Shown piece after piece: positions 1-7,908 of a DNA stretch of 64,000 bases (positions are counted from its first letter, which is position 1; each line of letters opens with the position of its first letter). Position numbers and translations under genes: made by a program. The DNA is from Terrisporobacter vanillatitrophus (GTDB lineage: Bacteria > Bacillota > Clostridia > Peptostreptococcales > Peptostreptococcaceae): positions 1,984,001 through 2,048,000 of the forward strand of contig NZ_CP154625.1 of NCBI RefSeq assembly GCF_051148895.1, read 5' to 3'. The notes beneath the pieces were generated by a model. It ran no database searches, was not told the DNA's origin, and worked only from the letters and a program-made list of their open reading frames with translations.

Positions 1-1
1 A

Positions 2-817
2 CATTACGACTATGCTGTAGTACCTTTTCGACTTTGCAAAAATAGATCAGTAAAGGATGCTTTTTTTGACATAGAATCTAATTATGATCATATATTAATT
101 TCTGGTGGGGATGGAACAGTAGATTTAATTTTAAATGCCATAAAAGCACTAAATATAAATATTCCTATAGGAATTTTACCGTGTGGAACAGCAAATGATT
201 TTGCAAAAGCTGTAAATCTTTCTTTTGATGTAAAGGATGCAATTGAAAGAATTGTAAATACAAGACCTAAAAAAATTGATATTGGCAAAATTAATGATAA
301 GTATTTCATAAATGTTGCAAGTGCAGGAATGTTCACAGATGTATCTCAAAAAATTAATCCAGACTTTAAAAACTCCATAGGAAAAGTTTCATACTACTTA
401 AAAGGTATTGAAGAAGCATTGTATATGAGAAAATTTAGTATTGAAGTGAAATCGAAGGAAGTAGAATATAATGGAGACATGTACTTAATGTTAATTTTCA
501 ATGGAAATACTGCTGGAAATATCAATCTTGCATATAAAGCTAAGGTAGATGACGGATTGTTAGACGTGATTATAGTTAAGGATGTTTTGTTTCCAAATAT
601 TTTACCATTACTTAGAAGTATTTTGAAAGGTGAGCATCTTGAAGGATATAATAAAGATGAAATATTGTATTTTAAAACAAATAAGTTGACAATTGATTGC
701 AAAGATAATTTAATTACTGATATTGATGGAGAAAAAGGCCCAGATTTTCCTTTGGAAATCGAGTGTATTAAAGATGGAATACAATTATTGGGTTACTCAA
801 ATCCTCATTACTCATAA
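2..817 (+). CDS. Diacylglycerol kinase-like lipid kinase (YegS/BmrU family), 5' end missing
   Basis: The frame is open from base 2 to the TAA at 815-817, so the gene begins before the window; about 271 residues are visible. The family phosphorylates diacylglycerol or related lipids with ATP on the inner membrane face. The nucleotide-binding signature is clear: SGGDGTVD near visible residue 36, followed by GILPCGTANDFAKA. The C-terminal half (DGLLDVIIVKD, then a DGEKGPDFPLEIE segment) fits the second beta domain of these kinases. The only in-frame ATG at 329 lies inside the catalytic domain and is not the start. Substrate cannot be decided. It is followed by an inverted repeat at 874-893 with no clear T-run. 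Confidence 0.9.
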   Translation, partial: HYDYAVVPFRLCKNRSVKDAFFDIESNYDHILISGGDGTVDLILNAIKALNINIPIGILPCGTANDFAKAVNLSFDVKDAIERIVNTRPKKIDIGKINDKYFINVASAGMFTDVSQKINPDFKNSIGKVSYYLKGIEEALYMRKFSIEVKSKEVEYNGDMYLMLIFNGNTAGNINLAYKAKVDDGLLDVIIVKDVLFPNILPLLRSILKGEHLEGYNKDEILYFKTNKLTIDCKDNLITDIDGEKGPDFPLEIECIKDGIQLLGYSNPHYS

Positions 818-924
818 GCAAAGTTTTTTAGAAAAATGAATAATTATTAAGAAAAAGGTTAATATATATTTAAGGATTGATGATAATCAATCCAACTTAA
901 TCTAATCATAAATATGTGTGTTTG

Positions 925-1165
925 TGATTTCCTTGGGAGTTTAAGTATATTTGATATTTTTTAATATCCATCAAATATAATGAAGATACTAGATTCCTCA
1001 GCTACTATCGTGCAGATAGTTATGATCCAATACCCAGGGATTGAAAATGTGACTAATTTGCAAACTATGTTTGATGAAAAATTGAGGTAAGGGCTAAGTG
1101 AAAACTTCTGTCCTGGGAAAAGCACTGATTTGGAGACTATAATCCCCAAAATAGTGCTTTTTCTT
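925..1165 (+). ncRNA. Candidate structured non-coding RNA of unknown class, ending in an intrinsic terminator
   Basis: Bases 818-1242 hold no convincing gene, but 925-1165 is richer in G+C than the other spacers and folds well by eye. Visible helices: 946-955 with 970-979 (TATATTTGAT/ATCAAATATA), 1004-1009 with 1015-1020 (ACTATC/GATAGT), and 1096-1099 with 1104-1107 closed by a GAAA tetraloop. CCTTGGG at 931-937 can pair with CCCAGGG at 1033-1039, but the same CCCAGG can also pair with CCTGGG at 1112-1117, so two folds compete. The last hairpin (AGCACT 1121-1126 with AGTGCT 1152-1157, inner TTGG/CCAA) is followed by Ts and looks like a terminator. The next gene is on the other strand, so this is not an mRNA leader. 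A 6S-type RNA is one possibility; I could not match it to any family. Confidence 0.45.
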
Positions 1166-1202
1166 TTGTCTGTAGAATTTATTTAATACACTATCAAAAT
1201 AA

Positions 1203-1231
1203 AAAAAGACTATGAAAATCATAGTCTTTTT
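1203..1231. terminator. Bidirectional intrinsic terminator
   Basis: AAAAAGACTATG and CATAGTCTTTTT form a perfect stem around a 5-base loop with A- and T-runs on both sides. It sits just past the glnS stop codon and can also stop plus-strand transcription coming from the candidate RNA. Confidence 0.85.
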
Positions 1232-1242
1232 ATTATATTTAA

Positions 1243-2907
1243 TTATTTTCCTGGTTTAAAAGAATTCTTAAGAGGAACTATTCTATTGAATACAAGTTTC
1301 TCTGGAGTAGTATATTTAGTATCTACTGAGAAGAATCCATTTCTAACAAATTGGAATTTGTCTAACGGTTTAGCATCCTTTACTGCAGTTGGTTCCACAA
1401 AACCTTGTAATACTGTAAGTGAATTAGGATTTATTTGGTCTAAGAAGTGTTTACCTTCATTTTCTGGAGCATCATCTAATATTAATGGCTCGAATAATCT
1501 AAATTCAGCAGGAACGGCAGTTTTAGCATCTACCCAATGAACTGTACCTTTAACTTTACGTCCAGTAAATCCTGAACCTGATTTTGTTTCTGGGTCGTAA
1601 GTACCATGGATTTCTACTATATTACCATTTTCATCTTTTATAACATCGCTACATTTAACAAAGTATGCACCTTTTAATCTAACTTCATTTCCTGGGAAGA
1701 ATCTTCTGTATTTTGGTATTGGTTCTTCCATAAAGTCATCTCTCTCTATGTAAAGTTCTCTACTAAATGGAACTACTCTTGTACCAGCTTCTTCGTTTTT
1801 AGCTATATTTTCAAGTTCTATCATTTCACTTTGGTCTTCTGGATAGTTTGTTATAACTAATTTTAACGGATTTAATATTCCCATAGCAAGTTGAGCTTTT
1901 GGTTGTAAATCTTCTCTTAAGAAGTGATCAAATAACTGACTATCAACTTTAGAGTCAGCTTTTGAAACTCCTATTTCAGCGCAGAAGTTACGTATACATT
2001 CTGGAGTATATCCTCTTCTTCTAACTCCTGATATAGTAGGAAGACGAGGGTCATCCCATCCATCAGCAATTCCTTCATCAACTAATAATTTTAATTTTCT
2101 TTTACTCATTACTGTATTAGTTAAGTTAAGTCTAGCAAACTCAATTTGTCTTGGAACTTTTTCCATTTCACATTCTCTAACAACCCAGTCATATAAAGGT
2201 CTTTGATCTTCAAACTCTAGAGTACAGATAGAGTGAGTTATTCCTTCTATAGCATCTTCTAGTGGATGAGCAAATGAGTACATTGGGTATATGCACCATT
2301 TATCTCCAGTGTTGTGATGAGATGCATGAGAAATTCTGTATATAACAGGATCTCTAAAGTTTATATTAGGAGAAGACATATCTATTTTAGCTCTTAAAAC
2401 TTTCTCACCATTTGAAAATTCACCATTTTTCATTCTTTCAAATAAATCTAAGTTTTCTTCTATAGATCTAGTTCTATATGGGCTCTCTTTTCCTGGTTCT
2501 GTTAAAGTGCCACGAGTTTCTCTTATTTCATCAGCAGATAAATCGTCCACGTATGCTTTACCATTTTTTATTAAGAGGATAGCTCTTTTATACATTTCAT
2601 CAAAATAATCAGATGCAAAGTATAAGTTGCTCCAATTAAATCCTAACCACATTACATCTTCTTTAATTGAATTAACATATTCATCATCTTCTTTTAGTGG
2701 ATTTGTATCATCAAATCTCATATTAACTGTTCCCTTAAATTCCTTAGCTAATCCAAAGTTTAAACAAATACTTTTAGCATGGCCAATATGTAAGTATCCA
2801 TTTGGTTCTGGCGGGAAACGAGTAATTATATGATCGTGTTTTCCTGATTCTAAATCGTCAACTATTATGTTTTTTATAAAATTATTTGAAATTGATTCGT
2901 TTGACAT
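1243..2907 (-). CDS. glnS: Glutaminyl-tRNA synthetase
   Basis: Charges tRNA-Gln with glutamine in the cytoplasm; a class I synthetase of 554 residues, the normal size for the bacterial enzyme. The HIGH-type motif is PEPNGYLHIGHAKS near residue 33, and the KMSKS-type motif is VMSKRKL near residue 268. The C-terminal half is the usual pair of beta-barrel anticodon-binding domains. An AGAGAGG ribosome site lies 7-8 bases upstream of the ATG on the minus strand. It is a single-gene unit bounded by the terminator at 1203-1231. A direct GlnRS implies that this organism does not rely solely on the GatCAB route for Gln-tRNA. Confidence 0.97.
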   Translation of the reverse strand: MSNESISNNFIKNIIVDDLESGKHDHIITRFPPEPNGYLHIGHAKSICLNFGLAKEFKGTVNMRFDDTNPLKEDDEYVNSIKEDVMWLGFNWSNLYFASDYFDEMYKRAILLIKNGKAYVDDLSADEIRETRGTLTEPGKESPYRTRSIEENLDLFERMKNGEFSNGEKVLRAKIDMSSPNINFRDPVIYRISHASHHNTGDKWCIYPMYSFAHPLEDAIEGITHSICTLEFEDQRPLYDWVVRECEMEKVPRQIEFARLNLTNTVMSKRKLKLLVDEGIADGWDDPRLPTISGVRRRGYTPECIRNFCAEIGVSKADSKVDSQLFDHFLREDLQPKAQLAMGILNPLKLVITNYPEDQSEMIELENIAKNEEAGTRVVPFSRELYIERDDFMEEPIPKYRRFFPGNEVRLKGAYFVKCSDVIKDENGNIVEIHGTYDPETKSGSGFTGRKVKGTVHWVDAKTAVPAEFRLFEPLILDDAPENEGKHFLDQINPNSLTVLQGFVEPTAVKDAKPLDKFQFVRNGFFSVDTKYTTPEKLVFNRIVPLKNSFKPGK

Positions 2908-3159
2908 ATTTTTACCTCTCTATTCATTTTATTAATTATTAATATGTAATAAGTTCATCATAATCATATTATTAATTTTAATTCAATATGGAAAAAAAAT
3001 AAAGTATATTTATATATTTTAGTAGTTAATAACTATTATATTTAACATTATTAAACAAAATCAATATTTTTATTAGGATTATATAAAAAAAATTATATAA
3101 TATTTCCAATTTTTTTAAAAATATGTATAAAAGTACATATATTTTGTCTATTAATAATA

Positions 3160-3200
3160 ATAAAGCTAAATATGAATTAAATAAAGCTAAATATGAATTG
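3160..3200. repeat. Two-copy tandem repeat, 21-bp period, in an AT-rich spacer
   Basis: ATAAAGCTAAATATGAATTA begins at 3160 and again at 3181, with one mismatch at the last position. The repeat ends about 55 bases before the start of the downstream amidase gene. The rest of the 2908-3255 spacer is very AT-rich, and I see no gene or RNA in it. Two copies are too few for a CRISPR, and the origin is unknown. Confidence 0.7.
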
Positions 3201-3255
3201 AATGAATTTGAATATTATGATAAAATCAAATGATAAGAAAGTTGGGGGTGCAGAA

Positions 3256-3819
3256 ATGAGAAAAATTTATATAGTAACAACTTACACGGGAACTCTTTTA
3301 TCTTATCTAATAAGAAAAGTTAGTAAAAGTCCCTATGCTCATATTTCTTTATCTTTAAATGAAAATTTATCACCCATGTATTCATTTGGGAGATTAAATC
3401 CTAAAACACCTATATTTGCAGGTTTTGTAGAAGAAAATATAAATGAAGGCTTATATGAAATAAAGCAAAATGCATTATGCCGAGTATATTCATTGGATGT
3501 TGATTATTCTAGTTATGAAAAATTAGTAAAAAATATAATGAAGGTAAATAGCAATAGAAATAGATATAATTATGATGTTAAAGCTTTAGTATATTTATCA
3601 TTTAATAAATCAAGAGAAAAAGAATATAGATATGTATGTTCGCACTTTGTTGCAGATATGCTATATAAAAGTGATATTAATTTATTTGATAAGTCACCAG
3701 CACTAGTGAAGCCGGAGGACTTTTATAATAACCCAAATCTTAATTTAGAATACGAAGGGTTATTATGTAATTATAATATTAAAAACGCAAAAAATATGCT
3801 AAGTCACATGACTTGTTAA
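3256..3819 (+). CDS. Permuted papain-like amidase/hydrolase (YiiX/C92-like)
   Basis: Encodes 187 residues. The start is taken at ATG 3256 because GGGGGTG lies 7 bases upstream; an in-frame ATG at 3202 has no ribosome site. The order of motifs fits a circularly permuted NlpC/P60-like cysteine hydrolase: the His-bearing strand (SPYAHISLSL, about residue 25) comes first and the nucleophile Cys (YVCSHFVADML, about residue 135) comes later. Family members cleave amide bonds in peptides, lipids or cell-wall material; the substrate here is unknown. There is no signal peptide, so it is probably cytoplasmic. It is monocistronic. Confidence 0.7.
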   Translation: MRKIYIVTTYTGTLLSYLIRKVSKSPYAHISLSLNENLSPMYSFGRLNPKTPIFAGFVEENINEGLYEIKQNALCRVYSLDVDYSSYEKLVKNIMKVNSNRNRYNYDVKALVYLSFNKSREKEYRYVCSHFVADMLYKSDINLFDKSPALVKPEDFYNNPNLNLEYEGLLCNYNIKNAKNMLSHMTC

Positions 3820-3852
3820 AAATTACCATATATTACTATGGTAATTTTTTAT
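3818..3852 (+). terminator. Intrinsic terminator after the papain-like amidase gene
   Basis: AAATTACCATA pairs with TATGGTAATTT across a short loop, and the stem is followed by a run of Ts. Confidence 0.8.
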
Positions 3853-3943
3853 TTTATATTATATATTATTTGTTATTAATTAATCTACAAATGTAAAAAA
3901 AAGGTTATAATCTTAATAAAAGGTATAATGGAAAGGAGAAAAA

Positions 3944-5626
3944 ATGAAAAAAATATTTAAATCTTATGGGATTGCTTTATTAATAGTGGCTATTTATGCA
4001 TTTGTGAAACTACCAGTACTGAGATTGGATTTCACATCAGGATTTACAATGCTAATTTTATTCTTTGTTTTATCTGGTGTTCTTGATATGATGACTGATA
4101 GGGGAGAGAGAACATCTAAAAGTGCAAAAAATAACTTCTTAATAGCAGGAGTTTTGTTACTTGTAATTATTATTATTCCGTTCTTTGTAACATCTCCTAT
4201 ATTTAGAGCTAGTTCTTATAAAGACTTGCTTGGTAAAGTAGAGGAAAGTGTTTTTACAGAGGATGTAAGTCCAGTAAGTGTGGATAAAATAAGAATAGTA
4301 GATAAAGATATGGCAATAAAATTGGGAGAAAAAAAACTTGGAGAAATACCAGCAATAGGAAGTATATCTAAAGTTGGTGATTACTCAATACAAAGTGTAA
4401 AAGGTGAATTATATTGGGTGGCACCTCTTGTACATAGAGATATTATAAAATGGATAACTAATTTAGAGGGTACTGAGGGTTATATTATGGTATCAGCTAC
4501 AAATCCACAAGATGTAAGATTAGTTCAAAATCTTGATGGAAAACAACTTAAAATAGTATATCAACAAGAAGCATATTTCTTACAAGATTTACACAGACAT
4601 ATTTATATAAATGGTGGCATGAAATATGGTATGACTGATTTTAATTTTGAAATTGATGATAATGGAAAGCCTTACTGGGCTGTAACTTTATATGAGCATG
4701 CTGTAGGATATGGAGGATCAAATGCCGTTGGAACAGCTATTGTAGATGCTCAAAGTGGTGAGACTAAAATATACTCAATTAAAGATACACCGAAGTGGGT
4801 AGATAGAATACAACCAGAAAACTTTATAGTGGATCAAATAAATAACTGGGGATTATATGTTAAAGGATTTTTAAACTCTGTAATATCTGAAGAAGGTGTG
4901 TTGCTACCATCAGAGGGAACTTCCTTAGTATATGGAAAAGATGGAAAATCATATTGGTATACAGGAATTACTTCAGCAGGAGGAGATGAATCAACAGTAG
5001 GGTTTATGTTAGTAAACTCAAGAACAAAGGAATCAAAAATGTATATGCAAACTGGTGCAACAGAAACTGCTGCTATGACAACTGCAGAAGGAAAAGTACA
5101 AGAAAAAAATTATAAAGCAACTTTCCCAGTTACGTATAATATTCTTGGAAAGCCAACATATGTGTTAGGCTTAAAAGATAAATCAGATCTTGTAAAAATG
5201 GTAGCATTTGTATCTGTTGAAGATTATAGCATAATAGGAATGGGAGATACAAAAGAGGATGCCTATAGAAACTACAAAGAAGCATTAGAATCTAAAGGAA
5301 GTAATATAGATTTTAACACTAGTGAAAACTCACAAAAAATAGAAGGAACTGTATCTAGAATAAACCAAGATGTAAAAAGTGGAAACACAACATATTATAT
5401 TGCATTAAAAGATAATAAAGAATTAATATTTACAGGAACATCAAAAATATCTACAGAACTACCTTTAACAATGGTAGGAGACAAAGTAAGTATATCTTAC
5501 GATAAAACAGATGCAAATATAATGAGTATTGCAGATTTTGATAATCTTAATATTGGGAAAACAGAAAAAACTACAAATAAAGAAGATAATAGTGAAAAAA
5601 CAGACAACGAAGAAAAAGCTGAGTAA
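3944..5626 (+). CDS. Membrane-anchored protein of unknown function with a large exported domain
   Basis: 560 residues starting at ATG 3944, with GGAAAGGAG 5-6 bases upstream. Three hydrophobic segments occupy about residues 7-24, 32-49 and 64-82. They are followed by a roughly 430-residue mixed alpha/beta domain rich in Trp and Tyr (ELYWVAPLVHRD, GKPYWAVTLYEH, GKSYWYTGITSAGG) that reads like repeated PepSY-like or beta-sandwich units. The last 30 residues are a Lys/Glu/Asn-rich tail (TNKEDNSEKTDNEEK). I do not recognise a named family. It is probably an envelope protein with its bulk outside the membrane. It is monocistronic, with its own terminator. Confidence 0.75.
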   Translation: MKKIFKSYGIALLIVAIYAFVKLPVLRLDFTSGFTMLILFFVLSGVLDMMTDRGERTSKSAKNNFLIAGVLLLVIIIIPFFVTSPIFRASSYKDLLGKVEESVFTEDVSPVSVDKIRIVDKDMAIKLGEKKLGEIPAIGSISKVGDYSIQSVKGELYWVAPLVHRDIIKWITNLEGTEGYIMVSATNPQDVRLVQNLDGKQLKIVYQQEAYFLQDLHRHIYINGGMKYGMTDFNFEIDDNGKPYWAVTLYEHAVGYGGSNAVGTAIVDAQSGETKIYSIKDTPKWVDRIQPENFIVDQINNWGLYVKGFLNSVISEEGVLLPSEGTSLVYGKDGKSYWYTGITSAGGDESTVGFMLVNSRTKESKMYMQTGATETAAMTTAEGKVQEKNYKATFPVTYNILGKPTYVLGLKDKSDLVKMVAFVSVEDYSIIGMGDTKEDAYRNYKEALESKGSNIDFNTSENSQKIEGTVSRINQDVKSGNTTYYIALKDNKELIFTGTSKISTELPLTMVGDKVSISYDKTDANIMSIADFDNLNIGKTEKTTNKEDNSEKTDNEEKAE

Positions 5627-5650
5627 AATAAAAATAAAATATATAAACAA

Positions 5651-5684
5651 AAAAAGGAAGAAAATTTTAATCTTCCTTTTTTTA
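5651..5684 (+). terminator. Intrinsic terminator after the membrane-protein gene
   Basis: AAAAAGGAAGA and TCTTCCTTTTT form an 11-bp stem around an AT loop, followed by more Ts. Confidence 0.9.
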
Positions 5685-5757
5685 TGTGTAAATTTTATTA
5701 AGTGATTTTAATATAATATAGTACAACTTGGTAAAAACAGCTTCAAGGAGATTGACT

Positions 5758-6363
5758 ATGGTGGGATTAGAAAAAGATATTTTGTATTTGGTTAGTAGAG
5801 TAAGATGCGTCACAGAAAATCAAGTGGGAAAAGTATTTAGTAATAAAAAAAGAAATGGTAAAAAATCCCTAAAGAGGACTTTGAGAAAAATGTGTAATGA
5901 TTATACTTTGAGAAAGTTTCCATGTAATATTAACTATACAAATTTTAAAGATAACTCAGGTGTATATTATCTAAATGGAAGTAATATTGCAAAGGGGAAG
6001 AGTTTAACAAAAATGTTATTAGGTTCTGAAATTGCAATTAGATTAAATAATGAAGGATATGAAACTGTTAGATTTTATAGAAATGCAAAAGTAGGAAATC
6101 AAACTTATGATATATTTATAGAATATATAAATTCCAGTAAAGAAAGACTACAAGTATTAATAGATATTGAACTTGATGAAAGTTTTAAATGCTCAAAGTA
6201 TAGTAATATTTCTAATGATATTGATAACTCTACCATACCATTTTTTATGGTACCAAAAGTTATTGTTATATCTTCTAGAGAACAAAAGCATAATAAATGT
6301 AATATTAATGAACATATATATTTCTTAGATATATCTTTGAATAAATTATTTAATTATTTGTAA
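5758..6363 (+). CDS. Winged-helix protein resembling the replication-relaxation family
   Basis: 201 residues from ATG 5758; AAGGAG lies 7 bases upstream, whereas the longer frame from 5728 lacks a ribosome site. Residues 1-75 look like a winged helix (LEKDILYLVSRVRCVTENQVGKVF, then KSLKRTLRKM). The second half (RFYRNAKVGNQTYDIFIEY, LQVLIDIELDESFKCSKY) has the strand pattern and acidic residues of a nuclease-like fold. This two-part plan is that of replication-relaxation proteins carried by Gram-positive plasmids and conjugative elements, but no other element gene is nearby. The assignment is tentative, and it could equally be an unrelated small DNA-binding protein. Confidence 0.5.
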   Translation: MVGLEKDILYLVSRVRCVTENQVGKVFSNKKRNGKKSLKRTLRKMCNDYTLRKFPCNINYTNFKDNSGVYYLNGSNIAKGKSLTKMLLGSEIAIRLNNEGYETVRFYRNAKVGNQTYDIFIEYINSSKERLQVLIDIELDESFKCSKYSNISNDIDNSTIPFFMVPKVIVISSREQKHNKCNINEHIYFLDISLNKLFNYL

Positions 6364-6390
6364 AAAATATAAATAATTTTATGATTTTTA

Positions 6391-6420
6391 TTGCATATTA
6401 AAGTATGTTATGCTATTAAT
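6391..6420 (+). promoter_or_regulatory. Promoter of the lysine riboswitch-lysC-lysA unit
   Basis: TTGCAT at 6391-6396, a 17-base spacer, then TATTAAT at 6414-6420 with an upstream TG (6411-6412) making an extended -10. Transcription would start about 20 bases before the riboswitch P1 stem. Confidence 0.7.
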
Positions 6421-6444
6421 ATATTATTAACAAAAAAAAAGATA

Positions 6445-6670
6445 AAAACCTAAGGTAGAGGCGCTGTACTTAAAAGTACTAACATATAGCTGGCAAGCAA
6501 TTATATGTTAGGAAAGGAATTACAGCCGAAGGTAGCTTATAGGCATATAAGTTATCTGGACTTATGCAGAATATGTATAAGGCTGTCACTTTTTTATAAG
6601 TGTTGAGCTACAAGGTTTACTATGGCTATTTTTAACGTCCAAAGTATACCTTTGGGCGTTTTATTTTTTT
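6445..6670 (+). promoter_or_regulatory. Lysine riboswitch (L box) with terminator platform
   Basis: The aptamer runs from the P1 strand AAACC (6446-6450) to its partner GGTTT (6614-6618). Conserved blocks in order are AAGGTAGAGGCGC, AGTACT, GGAAAGGAA, ACAGCCGAAGGTAG, TATCTGGACTT, AAGGCTGTCA and GTGTTGAGCTACAAGG, which match the L-box core. The expression platform is the hairpin 6634-6644 with 6650-6660 (AACGTCCAAAG/CTTTGGGCGTT) followed by TTATTTTTTT. Lysine binding should favour termination and shut off lysC-lysA downstream. Confidence 0.95.
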
Positions 6671-6697
6671 GCAGTTCATAATTAAGGGGTGGTAATA

Positions 6698-7894
6698 GTG
6701 AGTAAAGTAGTTGTTCAAAAGTATGGTGGTAGTTCTGTATCTAGTACTGAAAAAATTAAGCTTATTGCAAGCAAATTAATAGAAAGAAAAAAGAAAAATT
6801 CTAAAATTGTAGTTGTAGTCTCAGCTATGGGAGATACAACAGATGATTTTATAAGTTTAGCCAAAGACATAACTAAATCTCCAGACAAAAGAGAGCTTGA
6901 TGTATTAATGTCTACTGGTGAAATGATATCTGCATCTTTATTATCAATGAGTTTAAACGCTTTAGGATGTGAAGCAGTAAGTTATAATGCTTATCAATTA
7001 AATATTAAAACTAGCGGACTTCATGGTAAATCATTAATAGATGATATTGATGTTAGTAAAATAAATGAGAGTTTAGATAGTGGTAAAATTGTAATAGTAA
7101 CAGGATTTCAAGGTTTAAATGATGAAGGGGATATAACTACTTTGGGAAGGGGAGGCTCAGATACTTCAGCTGTGGCTTTGGCTGTAAAACTAGATGGCAT
7201 ATGTGAAATATATACTGATGTGGATGGTATCTATTTTACAGATCCTAGAAAATATAGTGAAGCCAAAAAAATAAAAGAAATTGAATATGAAGAAATGTTG
7301 GAATTAGCAAGCTTAGGTGCTCAAGTAATGCATTCGAGAAGTGTGGAGTTAGCACAAAAATATAATGTGGAATTATATGTAGGTTTATCTTGCGGTGATA
7401 TTGAAGGAACATATATAAGGGGGAATAAAGACATGAAATTAGAGGATAAAGTTATTACTGGTCTTGCAACTTGTGACGAAGATGCAGCCATAACAATAGT
7501 AGATATAAATATGGAAGATGTATCTAAATTATTTGAAAAAATTGCCGTAGATGGAGTTAGTATCGATATGATAAGCCAGACAGCTCCATTCAACAAAAAG
7601 GTAAGTGTGTCATTTACTATACCAAAGGATGATTTAATAGAATGTGAACAAATTGTTAGTTGTTTTGTACCAAAGGAAAGTATGGTTATAGATGAAGAAA
7701 TAACAAAGTTCTCTTTAGTAGGTCTTGGTATGAAAAATACTAGTGGTGTTGCTTCAAAAGTATTTAAAATATTTAATGATAATAACATAGTTGTAAAATT
7801 AATCACAACATCTGAAATAAGAATTACATGTGCAATAAACTCTTCTTCTAAAGAAGTGGCAATAAGAGAAATAGCTAAAGAATTTAATTTATAA
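6698..7894 (+). CDS. lysC: Aspartate kinase, lysine-regulated
   Basis: Phosphorylates aspartate, the first step to lysine, threonine and methionine. I start it at GTG 6698, with AAGGGG 8 bases upstream, giving 398 residues beginning MSKVVVQKYGGSS; an in-frame GTG at 6689 overlaps the ribosome site. Kinase motifs are KYGGSS at the N-terminus, the STGE segment near residue 74 and TLGRGGSDTSAVALA near residue 149. Two ACT domains follow, with VSFTIPKDD between them and LGMKNTSGVASKVFKIF at the end. It is the first gene after the lysine riboswitch and lies 14 bases upstream of lysA, so it is probably the lysine-dedicated isozyme. Confidence 0.95.
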   Translation: MSKVVVQKYGGSSVSSTEKIKLIASKLIERKKKNSKIVVVVSAMGDTTDDFISLAKDITKSPDKRELDVLMSTGEMISASLLSMSLNALGCEAVSYNAYQLNIKTSGLHGKSLIDDIDVSKINESLDSGKIVIVTGFQGLNDEGDITTLGRGGSDTSAVALAVKLDGICEIYTDVDGIYFTDPRKYSEAKKIKEIEYEEMLELASLGAQVMHSRSVELAQKYNVELYVGLSCGDIEGTYIRGNKDMKLEDKVITGLATCDEDAAITIVDINMEDVSKLFEKIAVDGVSIDMISQTAPFNKKVSVSFTIPKDDLIECEQIVSCFVPKESMVIDEEITKFSLVGLGMKNTSGVASKVFKIFNDNNIVVKLITTSEIRITCAINSSSKEVAIREIAKEFNL

Positions 7895-7908
7895 AATAGG
7901 AGGATATT

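Noticed and set aside
925..1165. SRP RNA or tmRNA at the structured segment
   Set aside because: The GGAAG/GCAGCC-type SRP core and the tmRNA alanine-acceptor ends and tag frame are not present.
7321..7806. 161-codon minus-strand frame inside lysC
   Set aside because: Codon-pattern shadow of the ACT-domain region; no translation signals.
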